A DNA stretch of 64,000 bases from Micromonospora sp. M71_S20 (lineage in GTDB: Bacteria > Actinomycetota > Actinomycetes > Mycobacteriales > Micromonosporaceae): contig NZ_RCCV01000001.1 of NCBI RefSeq assembly GCF_003664255.1, forward strand, positions 682,001-746,000. The letters run 5' to 3'. Position numbers and translations under genes: made by a program. Position 1 is the stretch's first letter, and every line of letters starts with the position of its first letter. The notes below the pieces were generated by a model that had not been told where the DNA came from, did not search any database, and worked only from the letters and a program-made list of their open reading frames with translations. Below are positions 1 to 10,409 of the stretch, one piece after another.

Positions 1-284
1 CGGCAGATGAGGTCGCCGTTGCGCTCGACCGCCAACTGGCTGCGGTGGTGTACGAGGAAGCAGCGGGCGCACCGGAACTCGTCCTGCTGCATCGGCAGCA
101 CCTTGACCGTGAGTTCCTCGTCCGCCAGGTCGGCGCCGGGCAGCTCGAAGCTCTCGGCCACCTCGGCCTCGTCGACGTCCACGGCGCCCGATTGTGAGTC
201 GACGCGTCGGGCCTTGAGCTCTTCCAGGCTGTCCTCGCCGAGGTCGACCTCGTCGCGACGCGGGGCGTCGTAGTCGGTGGCCAT
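1..284 (-). CDS. DUF4193 family protein (3' end outside window)
   Basis: About 94 residues are visible, starting MATDYDAPRRDEVDL, with the ATG at 284 on the minus strand. The N-terminal third is rich in Asp and Glu. A CARC pair followed by a further Cys near the window edge (LIC) suggests a small metal-binding knuckle. The start sequence and acidic N-terminus match the DUF4193 family, small conserved actinobacterial proteins of unknown function usually found near the sigA region, as here. The C-terminus lies outside the window, so the full Cys pattern cannot be checked. Confidence 0.85.
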   Translation of the reverse strand, partial: MATDYDAPRRDEVDLGEDSLEELKARRVDSQSGAVDVDEAEVAESFELPGADLADEELTVKVLPMQQDEFRCARCFLVHHRSQLAVERNGDLIC

Positions 285-704
285 CGGTTTCACTCTCCCA
301 TATCGATGTTGTCGCTTCCGGTTGTAACGCCGGACGACGCTGTTTCGGTTCCGCTGGCCGGCCACCACTTGTGTCGGTCACCCGACCCGAAGACAGCACG
401 GACGGAGGCATCCCGCAGGAACACCCGACGGGCGCGGAACCATACCCCCCCTTTAGGCGAGGCATGTATACCGCCCTCGTGGCTGAGATGTACGCCCCCG
501 CACGCGAAGTTGTTCCCAATGTGACTCAGGCGACACGAAGATAGGGGTAGTACTACCTGGTTCCCGGATGGCGCGCCGGCATGTCCGGCTGTTTCCACGC
601 GACGGCCGGACAACCGTTAACCTCAGCGGCGTACTCGACGGCCGGCGGGGCGGCCCGTCCACCGGCGGCCGCCACCACCCACCCACTGTCCGGGGAGCAC
701 CCTG
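285..704. other. 420-bp intergenic region between divergent DUF4193 and LytR_C genes
   Basis: No convincing gene. The stretch is less GC-rich than its surroundings around 430-560 and must hold the two divergent promoters. The clearest structure is a perfect 12-bp palindrome at 546-557, listed separately. A GGGGAG ribosome binding site for the LytR_C gene lies at its right end. Confidence 0.6.
546..557. promoter_or_regulatory. Palindrome GGTAGTACTACC, possible operator
   Basis: A perfect 12-bp inverted repeat without spacer lies about 150 bp upstream of the LytR_C gene and 260 bp upstream of the DUF4193 gene. Its position in the divergent promoter region suggests a dimeric regulator site. I do not recognise the regulator. 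Confidence 0.3.
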
Positions 705-1235
705 ATGAGCTTTGCGCGAGTGCGAGCACTCGTTGTCGTCGGCCTGCTGGCGGTGCTGGCCCTCGTCTTCGTGGTCGTCGCGCTGGTCCGCGACACCCAG
801 AGCAGCGCCGGCCTCGCCGGAGGTTGCCCGGAGGGCTGGCCGATGGCCGACGTGACCCTGCGGGAATCCAAGGACGTCAAGATCAACGTCTACAACGCGA
901 CCGACGAGCCGGGTCGGGCCAGCACCGTCGCGGACGACTTCCGCAACCGCAAGTTCCAGGTCAAGAAGGTCGGCAACGAGAAGAAGCAGATCGACGACAT
1001 CGCGGTCCTACGCTACGGCCCGAAGGGAGTCGGCTCGGCGCACCTGCTGCGGGCGTACTTCCTCGACAACGCCGAATGGGACTACGACCCCAAGCGCACC
1101 GACGACGTCGTGGACGTGGTGCTCGGCAGCAGCTTCCAGCAGCTCGCCACCACCACCGAGGTCAACCAGTCCCTGGGCGACCTCGGCGCGCCGGTCGCGC
1201 CGGCCGAGTCCTGCCCGATGTCCGAGGACGACTGA
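705..1235 (+). CDS. LytR_C domain membrane-anchored protein
   Basis: 176 residues. Residues about 7-27 form one transmembrane segment (LLAVLALVFVVVALV), and the rest is extracytoplasmic with two Cys (near residues 40 and 170) that could form a disulfide. The stretch DVKINVYNATDEPGRA followed by a variable FRNRKFQVKKVGN segment is the LytR C-terminal (LytR_C) fold, found alone or attached to cell-wall polymer ligases. Here it is a stand-alone anchored copy without the catalytic LCP domain, so a ligand-binding envelope role is more likely than catalysis. The ATG has GGGGAG seven bases upstream. A perfect hairpin follows the stop. Confidence 0.85.
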   Translation: MSFARVRALVVVGLLAVLALVFVVVALVRDTQSSAGLAGGCPEGWPMADVTLRESKDVKINVYNATDEPGRASTVADDFRNRKFQVKKVGNEKKQIDDIAVLRYGPKGVGSAHLLRAYFLDNAEWDYDPKRTDDVVDVVLGSSFQQLATTTEVNQSLGDLGAPVAPAESCPMSEDD

Positions 1236-1237
1236 CC

Positions 1238-1272
1238 GCGCCGTGCCCCCGGTCCCGCCGGGGGCACGGCGC
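1238..1272. terminator. 15-bp perfect hairpin between convergent genes
   Basis: Arms 1238-1252 and 1258-1272 are perfectly complementary with a 5-base loop. It lies between the convergent LytR_C and inositol monophosphatase genes and can serve both. There is no U-tract, as for most terminators in this window. Confidence 0.75.
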
Positions 1273-1279
1273 CGGCCGG

Positions 1280-2095
1280 TCAGGGACCGCCCGAGGCGTC
1301 CAGGTCGGCGAGGCGGTCGTGCAGCGGCCCGAACAGCGCCGCCGGCGCGGCGATCACCAGGTCCGGGCCGGCCGGCAACCCGCCCAGCCCGGCGACCAGC
1401 AGTCCGGCCTCCGTGGCCACCAGGGCGCCGGCGGCCTGGTCCCAGGCGGCGAGCCCCTTCTCGTAGTAGGCGTCCACCCGTCCCTCCGCGGCCAGGCAGA
1501 GGTCCAGCGCCGCGGCACCGAAGCGGCGGATGTCCCGGATGTGCGGGATCAGTTCGGCGACCACCCGGGCCTGGTGGGCCCGGCGCCCCGGGTCGTAGCC
1601 GAACCCCGTGGCGACCAGCGCCTGGCCGAGATCGGTCTCCGTGGAGCAGCGCAGCCGCTCACCGTCGCGCCAGGCGCCCCCGCCGACGGTGGCCGTCCAC
1701 TCCTCGCCGGTGCTGACGTTGCGCACCACCCCGGCGACCACCTCGCCGTCGACCTCGGCGGCGAGCGACACCGCGCAGTGGGGGATCCCGTAGAGGTAGT
1801 TCACGGTCCCGTCGATCGGGTCCACGATCCAGCGGACGCCGCCGGGGGCGACCGGTCCGGTCTCCCCCGCCCCGTACTCCTCGCCGAGGACGGCGTCGCC
1901 CGGCCGCAGCCGGCGCAGCGCGTCGACCACCTGCCGCTCGACCGCCCGGTCGGCGGCGGTCACCACGTCGGTGACCGTGCTCTTGGTGGCCGCCACCGAC
2001 ACGCCCTCGACCCGCATCCGGTACGCCGTGGCGGCCGCGTCCCGGGCCACCTCGACCGCGATCTCCAGCAGTTCCGCCGGCGCCGAGCGATCCAT
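1280..2095 (-). CDS. Inositol monophosphatase family protein (SuhB-like)
   Basis: 271 residues, the usual family length. The Mg-dependent phosphatase signature is complete: GEEYG (metal-binding Glu), VDPIDGTVNY (the D-x-D-G-T core) and WDQAAGALVA near the C-terminus. The enzyme should hydrolyse inositol-1-phosphate or a related sugar phosphate, a step towards myo-inositol for phosphatidylinositol or mycothiol in actinomycetes. The exact substrate cannot be told from sequence. It is divergent from the sigma factor gene downstream. Confidence 0.93.
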   Translation of the reverse strand: MDRSAPAELLEIAVEVARDAAATAYRMRVEGVSVAATKSTVTDVVTAADRAVERQVVDALRRLRPGDAVLGEEYGAGETGPVAPGGVRWIVDPIDGTVNYLYGIPHCAVSLAAEVDGEVVAGVVRNVSTGEEWTATVGGGAWRDGERLRCSTETDLGQALVATGFGYDPGRRAHQARVVAELIPHIRDIRRFGAAALDLCLAAEGRVDAYYEKGLAAWDQAAGALVATEAGLLVAGLGGLPAGPDLVIAAPAALFGPLHDRLADLDASGGP

Positions 2096-2233
2096 CGTTC
2101 GTCCCCTTCCCGCACGGCCGGGGTGTTCCGGGTCACGCGCGGTACCATCCTTACAAAGTCCACATCTACGTCGAATCGGCGGTCCCCGCCGCCGGTCCGC
2201 CGTGCGGCGAGGGATGATCGCCGCAGACGGCGT

Positions 2234-2239
2234 TACAAT
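2234..2239 (+). promoter_or_regulatory. Candidate -10 (TACAAT) for the principal sigma gene
   Basis: TACAAT is a near-consensus -10 about 144 bp before the sigA start. No good -35 is seen 17-18 bp upstream. If used, the mRNA would carry a leader of about 137 bases. Confidence 0.3.
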
Positions 2240-2382
2240 TCACCCCTGCCCACGCTGCGACGGACCGCCACGACCGGCCGGCCCGGGACACGGGGGTCCC
2301 TCAACCACATCGCCCGGCAAGGTGCCCCGCTCTGCGTCGGACGACCCGGCCGTGCTCGCTCTTCGCCTCCGGAAGGTCATTC

Positions 2383-3993
<1,611 letters not shown>

Positions 3994-4003
3994 TCGCGAT
4001 CGT

Positions 4004-4063
4004 CAACCGAACGTGTCGTTTTGACCACCTGGCGTGCAACGTCGGAAGGTGATCGTTCGGTTG
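4004..4063. repeat. Inverted repeat downstream of sigA
   Basis: CAACCGAACG at 4004-4013 is exactly complementary to CGTTCGGTTG at 4054-4063, with 40 bases between. It lies between sigA and the DUF7455 gene, both on the plus strand. The large loop makes it a weak terminator; it could also be an operator pair. The rest of the 244-bp gap up to 4237 holds no gene. Confidence 0.35.
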
Positions 4064-4237
4064 CACGATTGTGATCGTTGACGTGGCACCCTTGGTGCAC
4101 GGCACACTGTCCCTGCCATGTGTGACCTCGGTCCCCCGCGGGCACACAGGGAAGGCAGCGCCGGGACAGGGTGTTGCACGATAGGTGAGCAAAGACCGAA
4201 GAGAGTGTTCATCGGTGACGACCAGAGGAGGAAGGCG

Positions 4238-4471
4238 ATGACCCCGACCCTCACGCCGCCGCCCGAGACGGTGGCTCCCCCAGCCGCCGATGAACGGTGC
4301 GACCGCTGCAATGCTGCCGGCAAGCTCCGGATCACTCTGGCGGGTGGGAGCGAGCTGGTGTTCTGTGGGCACCACGCGAACAAGTACGCGGAGGATCTCG
4401 TGAAGATCACCGTGCGGTTCGCGACGGACCCGGAGTTCAGCTGGCGTGGCGCCGATCTGATGGCGAACTGA
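4238..4471 (+). CDS. DUF7455-type small zinc-ribbon-like protein
   Basis: 77 residues. The ATG at 4238 is preceded by AGGAGGAAGG, a strong ribosome binding site, and was chosen over upstream in-frame starts for that reason. A CDRC pair near residue 22 and CGHH near residue 47 form a plausible C2-CH zinc site. The protein is conserved next to sigA in actinomycetes; its function is unknown. A strong hairpin follows. Confidence 0.85.
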   Translation: MTPTLTPPPETVAPPAADERCDRCNAAGKLRITLAGGSELVFCGHHANKYAEDLVKITVRFATDPEFSWRGADLMAN

Positions 4472-4492
4472 GATCCGCAAACCCACGACATA

Positions 4493-4528
4493 GCCGGCCG
4501 GAGGCCCCTCAGGGGGCCTCCGGCCGGC
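4493..4528. terminator. 16-bp perfect hairpin between convergent genes
   Basis: Arms 4493-4508 and 4513-4528 pair perfectly around a 4-base loop and are followed by TTT on the plus strand. It separates the DUF7455 gene from the convergent helicase gene. Confidence 0.85.
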
Positions 4529-4586
4529 TTTCGGCGTCTGCCCGCCGTCGCCGCCCGATCCCGGGCACCGGCGACGGCGGGGGCCG

Positions 4587-6317
4587 TCAGAGGGTCTGCA
4601 CGGTGGCGATGCGTTCCTCGAGCTGCTCGATGGTGGCCTGGGCGCTCGGCGGTCCGCCGCAGAGGCGACGCAGCTCCGCGTGGATCTTCCCGTGCGGCTG
4701 CCCCGTGCGGTGGTGCCGGGCGGCCACGAGGGCGTTCAGTTGGCGGCGTAGGGCAACCCGACGCTGGGCGGCACTCATCGGTGCCGGCGGCGCCGTGGGG
4801 GCCGCAGCGGCCGCCTCAGCCGGCCTGGCGGCCCGGCGGCGCTGGGCCGCGAGCTGCTCCTGCTGCCGCTTGGTCAGCAGCAGGGCCACCTGGTCGGCGG
4901 TGAGCAGCCCGGGCAGGCCCAGGTACTCCTCCTCCTCGGGGGTGCCGGCCTGGGCGGCGGTGCCGAACGAGGCGCCGTCGAAGATCACCTGGTCCAGCTC
5001 GGCCGTCGCGGAGAGCGCGGCGAACCGCTTCTCCAGCTCGCCGCTGGCCTGGTCGTCGCGCTGGGCGCGCTCCAGCAGGTCGTCGTCGAAGCCCTCGCGG
5101 TCCTTGGGCTTGCCGAGCACGTGGTCCCGCTCGGCCTCCATCTCGCTGGCCAACCCGAGCAGGTGCGGCACGCTGGGCAGGAAGACCGAGGCGGTCTCGC
5201 CGGGGCGGCGGGCGCGGACGAACCGGCCGATCGCCTGCGCGAAGTAGAGCGGAGTGCTGGCGCTGGTCGCATACACGCCGACCGCCAGCCGGGGGATGTC
5301 GACGCCTTCGGAGACCATCCGGACCGCCACCAGCCAGCGCTGCTCGGACGCCGCGAACGTCGCGATCCGCGCCGAGGCGCCCACGTCGTCGGAGAGCACC
5401 ACCGCCGCGCGCTCGCCGGTCACCTGCGCGATGAGCTTCGCGTACGAGCGGGCGGTCTGCTGGTCGCTGGCGATGATCAGGCCGCCGGCGTCGGGCATCC
5501 CCGCGTTGCGCAGCACGGTCAGCCGGGCGTCGGCGGCCCGCAGCACCTGCGGCATCCAGTCGCCCGCCGGGTCCAGCGCGGTACGCCACGCCTGTGCGAC
5601 GAGGTCCTGGGTCATCGGCTCGCCGAGCCGCGCCGCCAGCTCCTCCCCCGCGTTGGTCCGCCACCGGGTCTCCCCCGAGTACGCCAGGAAGAGCACCGGC
5701 CGGACGACGCCGTCGCGCAGCGCGTCGGCGTAGCCGTAGACCGAGTCGGCGCGGGAGCGCAGCAGGCCGTCTCCGCCGCGCTCATAGCTGACGAACGGGA
5801 TCGGGTTGTCGTCGGAGCGGAACGGGGTCCCGGTGAGCATCAGGCGGCGCTCGGCGCCCTCGAAGGCCGCCTTCACCCCGTCGCCCCAGGAGCGGCTGTC
5901 CCCCGCGTGGTGGATCTCGTCGAGGACGACCAGGGTGCGCCGGGTGAGGGTGCGCCGCTTGTGCACGTGCGGCGCCATGCCCACCTGCGCGTACGTCACG
6001 ACGGCGCCGTGGAAGTCGGCGGAGGAGTGCAGGTCGGCGTTGCGGAAGGCGGCGTCGAGCTGGATGCCGACCCGGGCCGCCGCCTGCGCCCACTGGGTCT
6101 TCAGGTGCTCGGTCGGGGCCACCACCGTCACCGCCTCGACGGTGCCGTCGGCCAGCAGCTCGGCGGCGATCCGCAGGGCGAAGGTGGTCTTTCCGGCGCC
6201 GGGGGTGGCGACCGCCGTGAAGTCGGGGTCCCGCCGACGCAGGTACTCCACGAGTGCCTTGCGCTGCCATGCGCGCAGTGCCGGAAACGTCTCGATCGCC
6301 GGCAACCGGGCCGCCAC
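4587..6317 (-). CDS. DEAD/DEAH-box superfamily 2 helicase (XPB/type III restriction helicase-like)
   Basis: 576 residues from GTG with GAGGAG upstream. Walker A is ATPGAGKTTF (about residues 37-46), the DEAH box is DEIHH (about 133-137), motif III is LTGTPFR, and motif VI is QAIGRFVRAR. This arrangement is typical of the XPB-like/ResIII helicases conserved beside sigA in actinobacteria. It should be an ATP-driven DNA translocase, probably in repair, but no nuclease domain is present. The C-terminal 130 residues are Ala/Arg/Gln-rich and likely a flexible DNA or protein contact tail. It stands alone as a transcription unit. Confidence 0.9.
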   Translation of the reverse strand: MAARLPAIETFPALRAWQRKALVEYLRRRDPDFTAVATPGAGKTTFALRIAAELLADGTVEAVTVVAPTEHLKTQWAQAAARVGIQLDAAFRNADLHSSADFHGAVVTYAQVGMAPHVHKRRTLTRRTLVVLDEIHHAGDSRSWGDGVKAAFEGAERRLMLTGTPFRSDDNPIPFVSYERGGDGLLRSRADSVYGYADALRDGVVRPVLFLAYSGETRWRTNAGEELAARLGEPMTQDLVAQAWRTALDPAGDWMPQVLRAADARLTVLRNAGMPDAGGLIIASDQQTARSYAKLIAQVTGERAAVVLSDDVGASARIATFAASEQRWLVAVRMVSEGVDIPRLAVGVYATSASTPLYFAQAIGRFVRARRPGETASVFLPSVPHLLGLASEMEAERDHVLGKPKDREGFDDDLLERAQRDDQASGELEKRFAALSATAELDQVIFDGASFGTAAQAGTPEEEEYLGLPGLLTADQVALLLTKRQQEQLAAQRRRAARPAEAAAAAPTAPPAPMSAAQRRVALRRQLNALVAARHHRTGQPHGKIHAELRRLCGGPPSAQATIEQLEERIATVQTL

Positions 6318-6485
6318 GGGAAGCTCCTCTCCGACCGCCTGACGGCGGACCCCGGGCGAGGGCCACGGGTACCGCCGCCCATGAAAACGCCTCCGCGCAG
6401 ATGGTGCCGCGAAGGCCGACTCAGCATAACCAGCGCGGGCCGTCCGACCCAGCCGACGCCACGCTGGTCACATCCGCCACGCGTG

Positions 6486-7136
6486 TCAGGGGTGCGTGCC
6501 GGGGGTTCCCGTACGTGGGGGACGCAGGGTGGCCACCGGCGCGGACCAGCGCCGCCGCAGCGCCACCAGGCGCAGCAGGAAGACCACCGCGGCCGCCGCG
6601 GTCAGCCAGGCGGCGTTGGCGTGCCCGAGGGCGTCCAGCAGCGCCACGAGGATCGAGCCGGCGAGCGCGGCGACGGCGTAGATCTCCCGCCGCAGCACCA
6701 CCGGGATCTCGGCGGTGAGCAGGTCCCGCCCCAGGCCGCCGCCGATCGCGGTGAGCATGCCGATCACGCAGGCCCCCACCGCCGGCACCTGGGCGTCGAG
6801 GGCCTTGACCGTGCCGGTGACGGTGAACAGCGCCAGCCCGGCCGCGTCCAGCACCAGCACGGTGGTGCGCAGCCGGGCGAACTGGGGGTGCAGCCAGAAG
6901 ACGGCGGCGGCGGTGACGGCGGCCGTGGCGGCGTACCGCCAGTCGCCGAAGGCCAGCGGCGGCGCCTCGTCGATCGCCAGGTCCCGGAAGATCCCGCCAC
7001 CGAGCGCGGCCACGAAGCCGACGAAGACGACGCCGAAGAGGTCGAGCCGTTTGGCCACCGCCGCGGAGGCCCCGGAGGCGGCGAAGACCGCCACCCCGGT
7101 GAGGTCGGCGAGGAGCAGGGCGGTGGAGGTGGTCAC
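6486..7136 (-). CDS. TRIC-type cation channel family protein (UPF0126)
   Basis: 216 residues, mostly hydrophobic, with about seven membrane segments. The internally duplicated fold is shown by the paired glycine motifs GGGIFRD and GGGLGRD, hallmarks of bacterial TRIC/YicG proteins, which conduct monovalent cations. The C-terminal 25 residues are basic and proline-rich, likely cytoplasmic. Convergent neighbours are absent; the gene stands between the helicase and DUF3039 genes on the same strand. Confidence 0.9.
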   Translation of the reverse strand: MTTSTALLLADLTGVAVFAASGASAAVAKRLDLFGVVFVGFVAALGGGIFRDLAIDEAPPLAFGDWRYAATAAVTAAAVFWLHPQFARLRTTVLVLDAAGLALFTVTGTVKALDAQVPAVGACVIGMLTAIGGGLGRDLLTAEIPVVLRREIYAVAALAGSILVALLDALGHANAAWLTAAAAVVFLLRLVALRRRWSAPVATLRPPRTGTPGTHP

Positions 7137-7176
7137 CGGCGAAGGTTACGTGCGCGACCGGGAGGGTCGCCCACGC

Positions 7177-7395
7177 TCACTCGCCCCAGGAGTCGTAGAT
7201 CTCCTTGCACTTCGGGCAGACCGGCGAGCCGGGCTTGGCGGCCTTGGTGACCGGGAAGGTCTCCCCGCACAGCGCGACGACGAAGGTGCCCATGACGGCA
7301 CTCTCGGCGATCTTCTCCTTGCGCACGTAGTGGAACATCTCGGGACCGGTGTCGGCGTCCTTCAGCTCCGGACGCTCGAGAACCTCTGTGCTCAC
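7177..7395 (-). CDS. DUF3039 family protein
   Basis: 72 residues from a GTG at 7395, with GGTGGAG just upstream; much longer upstream reading is spurious. The start [11 protein letters not shown] and the C-terminal CPKC pair with an earlier Cys (ALCGE) match DUF3039, a small actinobacterial family with a probable zinc-binding knuckle. Function unknown. It diverges from psuG. Confidence 0.88.
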   Translation of the reverse strand: MSTEVLERPELKDADTGPEMFHYVRKEKIAESAVMGTFVVALCGETFPVTKAAKPGSPVCPKCKEIYDSWGE

Positions 7396-7470
7396 TTCTC
7401 CACCTCCGACCGTCAAGTCTGGCAGGTCACCCCCGCTCCGGTCCACTTCAGGTCGCCCGGCCGGGGGCCG

Positions 7471-7476
7471 TACGGT
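7471..7476 (+). promoter_or_regulatory. -10 box (TACGGT) for leaderless psuG mRNA
   Basis: TACGGT is followed by exactly six bases and then the GTG start of psuG at 7483, which has no Shine-Dalgarno sequence. This spacing places the transcription start at the start codon. No clear -35 is seen. Confidence 0.5.
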
Positions 7477-7482
7477 GGTGAC

Positions 7483-8412
7483 GTGACCGACTTTCACATC
7501 CGCTACGGCAGCGAGGTTGCCGACGCCCTGCGCGACGGGCGTCCCGTCGTCGCCCTGGAGAGCACCATCGTCTCGCACGGCCTGCCCCGGCCGGACAACC
7601 TCCGGGTGGCCCGCGAGATCGAGCAGGCCGTCCGCGACGCGGGCGCGGTCCCGGCCACCATCGGCATGGTCGGCGGGCGGCTGGTGGTGGGCCTGGACGA
7701 CGCGGAGCTGACCCGGCTCGCCACCGTCGACGGGGTCGCCAAGCTCTCCGTACGCGATCTCGCCCTCGCCGCCGCGACCGGCGCGGACGGCGCCACGACC
7801 GTGGCCGCGACCAGCGCGGTGGCCGCCGCCGCGGGGATCGGGGTGTTCGCCACCGGCGGCCTCGGCGGGGTGCACCGGGAGGCGGCGCAGACCTTCGACG
7901 AGTCGGCCGACCTGGTCACCCTGGCCCGTACGCCGATCGCGGTGGTCTGCGCCGGGGTCAAGTCGATCCTCGACGTGGGCGCGACCCTGGAGCGGCTGGA
8001 GACCCTCGGCGTCGGCGTCGTCGGCTTCCGGACCCGGCGCTTCCCCGGCTTCTTCATCACCGACGGCGGCTTCGACCTGGACTGGTCGCTGGACTCGGCC
8101 GAACAGGTCGCGGACGTGCTGGCGGCCCGGGAGCAGCAGCGCGTGCACCACGGCGGCCTGATCGTGGCCAACCCGCTGCCGACCGACGAGCAGCTCGACC
8201 CGGAGTTGCACGACCGGACCCTCGCCGACGGGCTGGCCCTGCTGGAGCGCGACGGGGTGACCGGCAAGGCCGTGACGCCCTACCTGCTCGCGCACTTCCA
8301 CTCGGCGACCGAGGGGGCGAGCCTGGCGGTGAACGTCCGGATCATCCTGCGCAACGCCGACCTCGCGGCCCGGATCGCCGTCGCCGCGGCCGCCCGCCGC
8401 GCCGGGGCATGA
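7483..8412 (+). CDS. psuG: Pseudouridine-5'-phosphate glycosidase
   Basis: 309 residues. The family core is present: [14 protein letters not shown] near the N-terminus, GGLGGVHR, and [17 protein letters not shown] with the catalytic Lys. The enzyme reversibly splits pseudouridine 5'-phosphate into uracil and ribose 5-phosphate. The gene overlaps psuK downstream by ATGA, so the two are co-translated; kinase and glycosidase together return pseudouridine from RNA turnover to pyrimidine and pentose pools. The GTG start has a -10-like box six bases upstream and no ribosome binding site. Confidence 0.93.
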   Translation: MTDFHIRYGSEVADALRDGRPVVALESTIVSHGLPRPDNLRVAREIEQAVRDAGAVPATIGMVGGRLVVGLDDAELTRLATVDGVAKLSVRDLALAAATGADGATTVAATSAVAAAAGIGVFATGGLGGVHREAAQTFDESADLVTLARTPIAVVCAGVKSILDVGATLERLETLGVGVVGFRTRRFPGFFITDGGFDLDWSLDSAEQVADVLAAREQQRVHHGGLIVANPLPTDEQLDPELHDRTLADGLALLERDGVTGKAVTPYLLAHFHSATEGASLAVNVRIILRNADLAARIAVAAAARRAGA

Positions 8413-9305
8413 CCGCAGGCCGCGTCCTCGTCGTCGGTGACCTGATCACCGACGTGGTGGCGGTGCTGGCCGGGCCGATGGCCACCGGGTCGGACACGCC
8501 GGCGGCGATCCGGTTCAGCGGGGGCGGGCAGGCCGCCAACACCGCGGCCTGGCTCGCCGCCCAGGGCGTACCGGTCACGCTGGTGGGTGCCGTCGGCGAC
8601 GACGACGCCGGGCGGGACCGGGTGGCCGAGTTGGAGCGCGCGGGGGTCGACTGCGCGACGCGGGTGTGCCCCGACCGCGCCACCGGGACGGTGATCGTGC
8701 TGGCCACGGCCGGGGAGCGGTCGATGATCACGGAGCGGGGCGCGAACCTGCGGCTGGCCCCGGCCGACGTCGACGCGGCGCTGGCGGCGACGCCGGACGC
8801 GCGGCACCTGCACCTGTCCGGGTACACCCTGCTGGACGACGAGTCCCGACCGGCGGGGCTGCGGGCGTTGGCCGCCGCCCGCGAGCGCGGGCTGACGACC
8901 AGCGTCGACGCGGCCTCCGCGGCCCCGCTGCGGCGGGTCGGCGCGGCGGCCTTCCTGTCCTGGGTACGCGGGGTCGACCTGCTCCTGGTCAACGCCGACG
9001 AGGCCACGGTGCTGGCCGGGGGGCTGGACCCGGCGGCGCAGGGGCGGGTGCTGTCGGCCTCCGCCCGGCGGATCGTCGTCAAGCAGGGGGCGGCCGGGGC
9101 GGTCTGGGTGGATCGGGACGCCTCGGTGGCCGTGGCGCCGGCCCGCCGGGTGGCGGTGGTCGACGTCACGGGGGCCGGGGACGCGTTCGCGGCCGGGCTG
9201 CTGGCCGCCTGGCTCGACGGCGCGCAGCCGGCGGTGGCGCTGGGCCGCGCCGGCGACCTCGGCGCCCTCGCGGTCTCCCAGATCGGCGCCCGTCCCACCT
9301 CCTGA
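8409..9305 (+). CDS. psuK: PfkB-family carbohydrate kinase, probable pseudouridine kinase
   Basis: 298 residues. The ribokinase fold is shown by the N-terminal [13 protein letters not shown] nucleoside/sugar-binding motif and the C-terminal [13 protein letters not shown] with the catalytic Asp. The ATGA overlap with psuG makes phosphorylation of pseudouridine the likely reaction; sequence alone would only give PfkB kinase. The gene is followed by a convergent DUF3099 gene. Confidence 0.88.
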   Translation: MTAGRVLVVGDLITDVVAVLAGPMATGSDTPAAIRFSGGGQAANTAAWLAAQGVPVTLVGAVGDDDAGRDRVAELERAGVDCATRVCPDRATGTVIVLATAGERSMITERGANLRLAPADVDAALAATPDARHLHLSGYTLLDDESRPAGLRALAAARERGLTTSVDAASAAPLRRVGAAAFLSWVRGVDLLLVNADEATVLAGGLDPAAQGRVLSASARRIVVKQGAAGAVWVDRDASVAVAPARRVAVVDVTGAGDAFAAGLLAAWLDGAQPAVALGRAGDLGALAVSQIGARPTS

Positions 9306-9324
9306 CGGGAGGCGTCGGGTCAGG

Positions 9325-9681
9325 TCAGGGCTCGGCGTCGATGATCTTGTGGGGGCGCTCCTCGGCGGTGAGGCTCATCGGCGGGGTCTCGTCCCGGTGC
9401 CGCGGCTGGAACCGGTTGGCCAGCCGGTGCTTCTCCTTGGGCGGGCGGTCGTTGGCCAGCAGCACCGCCAGCCACGGGATGAGCACCATGCCCAGGGCCA
9501 CCATCGGCAGCCAGAGCCAGAGCAGCGGGGCCTGCACGCCGACCAGGACGGCACCGACGATCACGCAGGCCACCCGGATGCCCATCATCAGCACGTAGCG
9601 CTTCTGGCGGCTGGTGAGCTGGTCGTCCTGGCTGCGCGACGCGTCGGTGATCAGGATCGGCTGGTACGCCTGACGCTTCAC
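9325..9681 (-). CDS. DUF3099 family membrane protein
   Basis: 118 residues from a GTG at 9681 with GAGGAGG six bases upstream; a second GTG one codon earlier is too close to that site. Two transmembrane helices (about residues 27-47 and 52-72) are flanked by a conserved N-terminus (QPILITDASRSQDDQ) and a charged C-terminus. This matches DUF3099, a small actinobacterial membrane family of unknown function. Confidence 0.87.
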   Translation of the reverse strand: MKRQAYQPILITDASRSQDDQLTSRQKRYVLMMGIRVACVIVGAVLVGVQAPLLWLWLPMVALGMVLIPWLAVLLANDRPPKEKHRLANRFQPRHRDETPPMSLTAEERPHKIIDAEP

Positions 9682-9775
9682 CACGGGCCTCCTCGAGGGG
9701 GTTACGCCCCATCCTGTCACCTGCGGCGCGTGATCAGCGAAAATCGCTCGACCCGGCCTCGTGTTACGTGCGTGG

Positions 9776-9781
9776 TACGCT
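9776..9781 (+). promoter_or_regulatory. -10 box (TACGCT) for a leaderless toxin-antitoxin mRNA
   Basis: TACGCT is followed by six bases and then the GTG at 9788. There is no Shine-Dalgarno sequence, so the transcript probably begins at the start codon. Confidence 0.5.
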
Positions 9782-9787
9782 CGCGCC

Positions 9788-10075
9788 GTGGGCAGCAGGT
9801 TCAGCTTCACCGACGAGGCGTTGGCGAACCTGAGGGTCTACGACGTCACGCCCGGGGAAGTCTGGGAGGCGCTGCACAGCACCCGCCGGGTGATCCGGCA
9901 TCTCGGCGACGACGTGACGGTCGTCTACGCCGCCGCCCGCCGGGGGCGCCGGTTGGCCGTGCTGCTCGCCGAGGCCGACGGCACCGACAACGACTGGGAC
10001 ATCCTCTCCGCCCGTGAGCTGAGCGACGTCGAGGCGAAGCGCTACGACGAGGCCGTGCGGAGATCTCGCCGATGA
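9788..10075 (+). CDS. BrnT-like toxin candidate
   Basis: 95 residues. The GTG at 9788 was chosen because a -10 box lies six bases upstream. The start FSFTDEALANLRVYDVT, a central strand pair (DDVTVVYAA, RRLAVLLAE) and the ending DILSARELSDVEAKRYDEA resemble, at a distance, BrnT-type ribonuclease toxins with their ISAR-like motif. The order toxin first, then a ribbon-helix-helix antitoxin 13 bp downstream, is as in brnT-brnA. Similarity is weak, so the call rests on both sequence shape and context. Confidence 0.6.
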   Translation: MGSRFSFTDEALANLRVYDVTPGEVWEALHSTRRVIRHLGDDVTVVYAAARRGRRLAVLLAEADGTDNDWDILSARELSDVEAKRYDEAVRRSRR

Positions 10076-10088
10076 GGAGGCGGTGACG

Positions 10089-10400
10089 ATGAACCGTAAC
10101 GACGCGACCAAGCAGTTCCACAGCGGCGGTGACCGGCTCGCGGAGCTGATCGACGCAAGCCAGCCGGTGGAGCTGCCCACCCCCGACACCGACAACCCCA
10201 TGGTCAGCCGCTCCGTACGCCTGCCGCTGGAGACGTACGAGCGGGTCCGGGCCGCCGCCGACGCGCGCGGCATCGGGGTCACCACGCTCATGCGGCAGTG
10301 GATCGAGGCCGGCCTGGCCGACCTGGACGACTCGGCCACGGTCTCCCTCGCCGACGTCCGGCGGGCGCTGGCCGCCCTCTCCCGGCCGACCGCCGCCTGA
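10089..10400 (+). CDS. Ribbon-helix-helix (CopG/BrnA-like) antitoxin candidate
   Basis: 103 residues from ATG at 10089 with AGGAGG eight bases upstream, the site overlapping the end of the toxin gene; a GTG at 10083 is too close to that site. The segment VSRSVRLPLETYERVRAAADARGIGVTTLMRQWI is a strand followed by two helices, the RHH DNA-binding fold. The N-terminal 30 residues are polar and could wrap the toxin. It is expected to neutralise the upstream product and repress the shared promoter. Confidence 0.65.
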   Translation: MNRNDATKQFHSGGDRLAELIDASQPVELPTPDTDNPMVSRSVRLPLETYERVRAAADARGIGVTTLMRQWIEAGLADLDDSATVSLADVRRALAALSRPTAA

Positions 10401-10409
10401 CCCGGCCGG

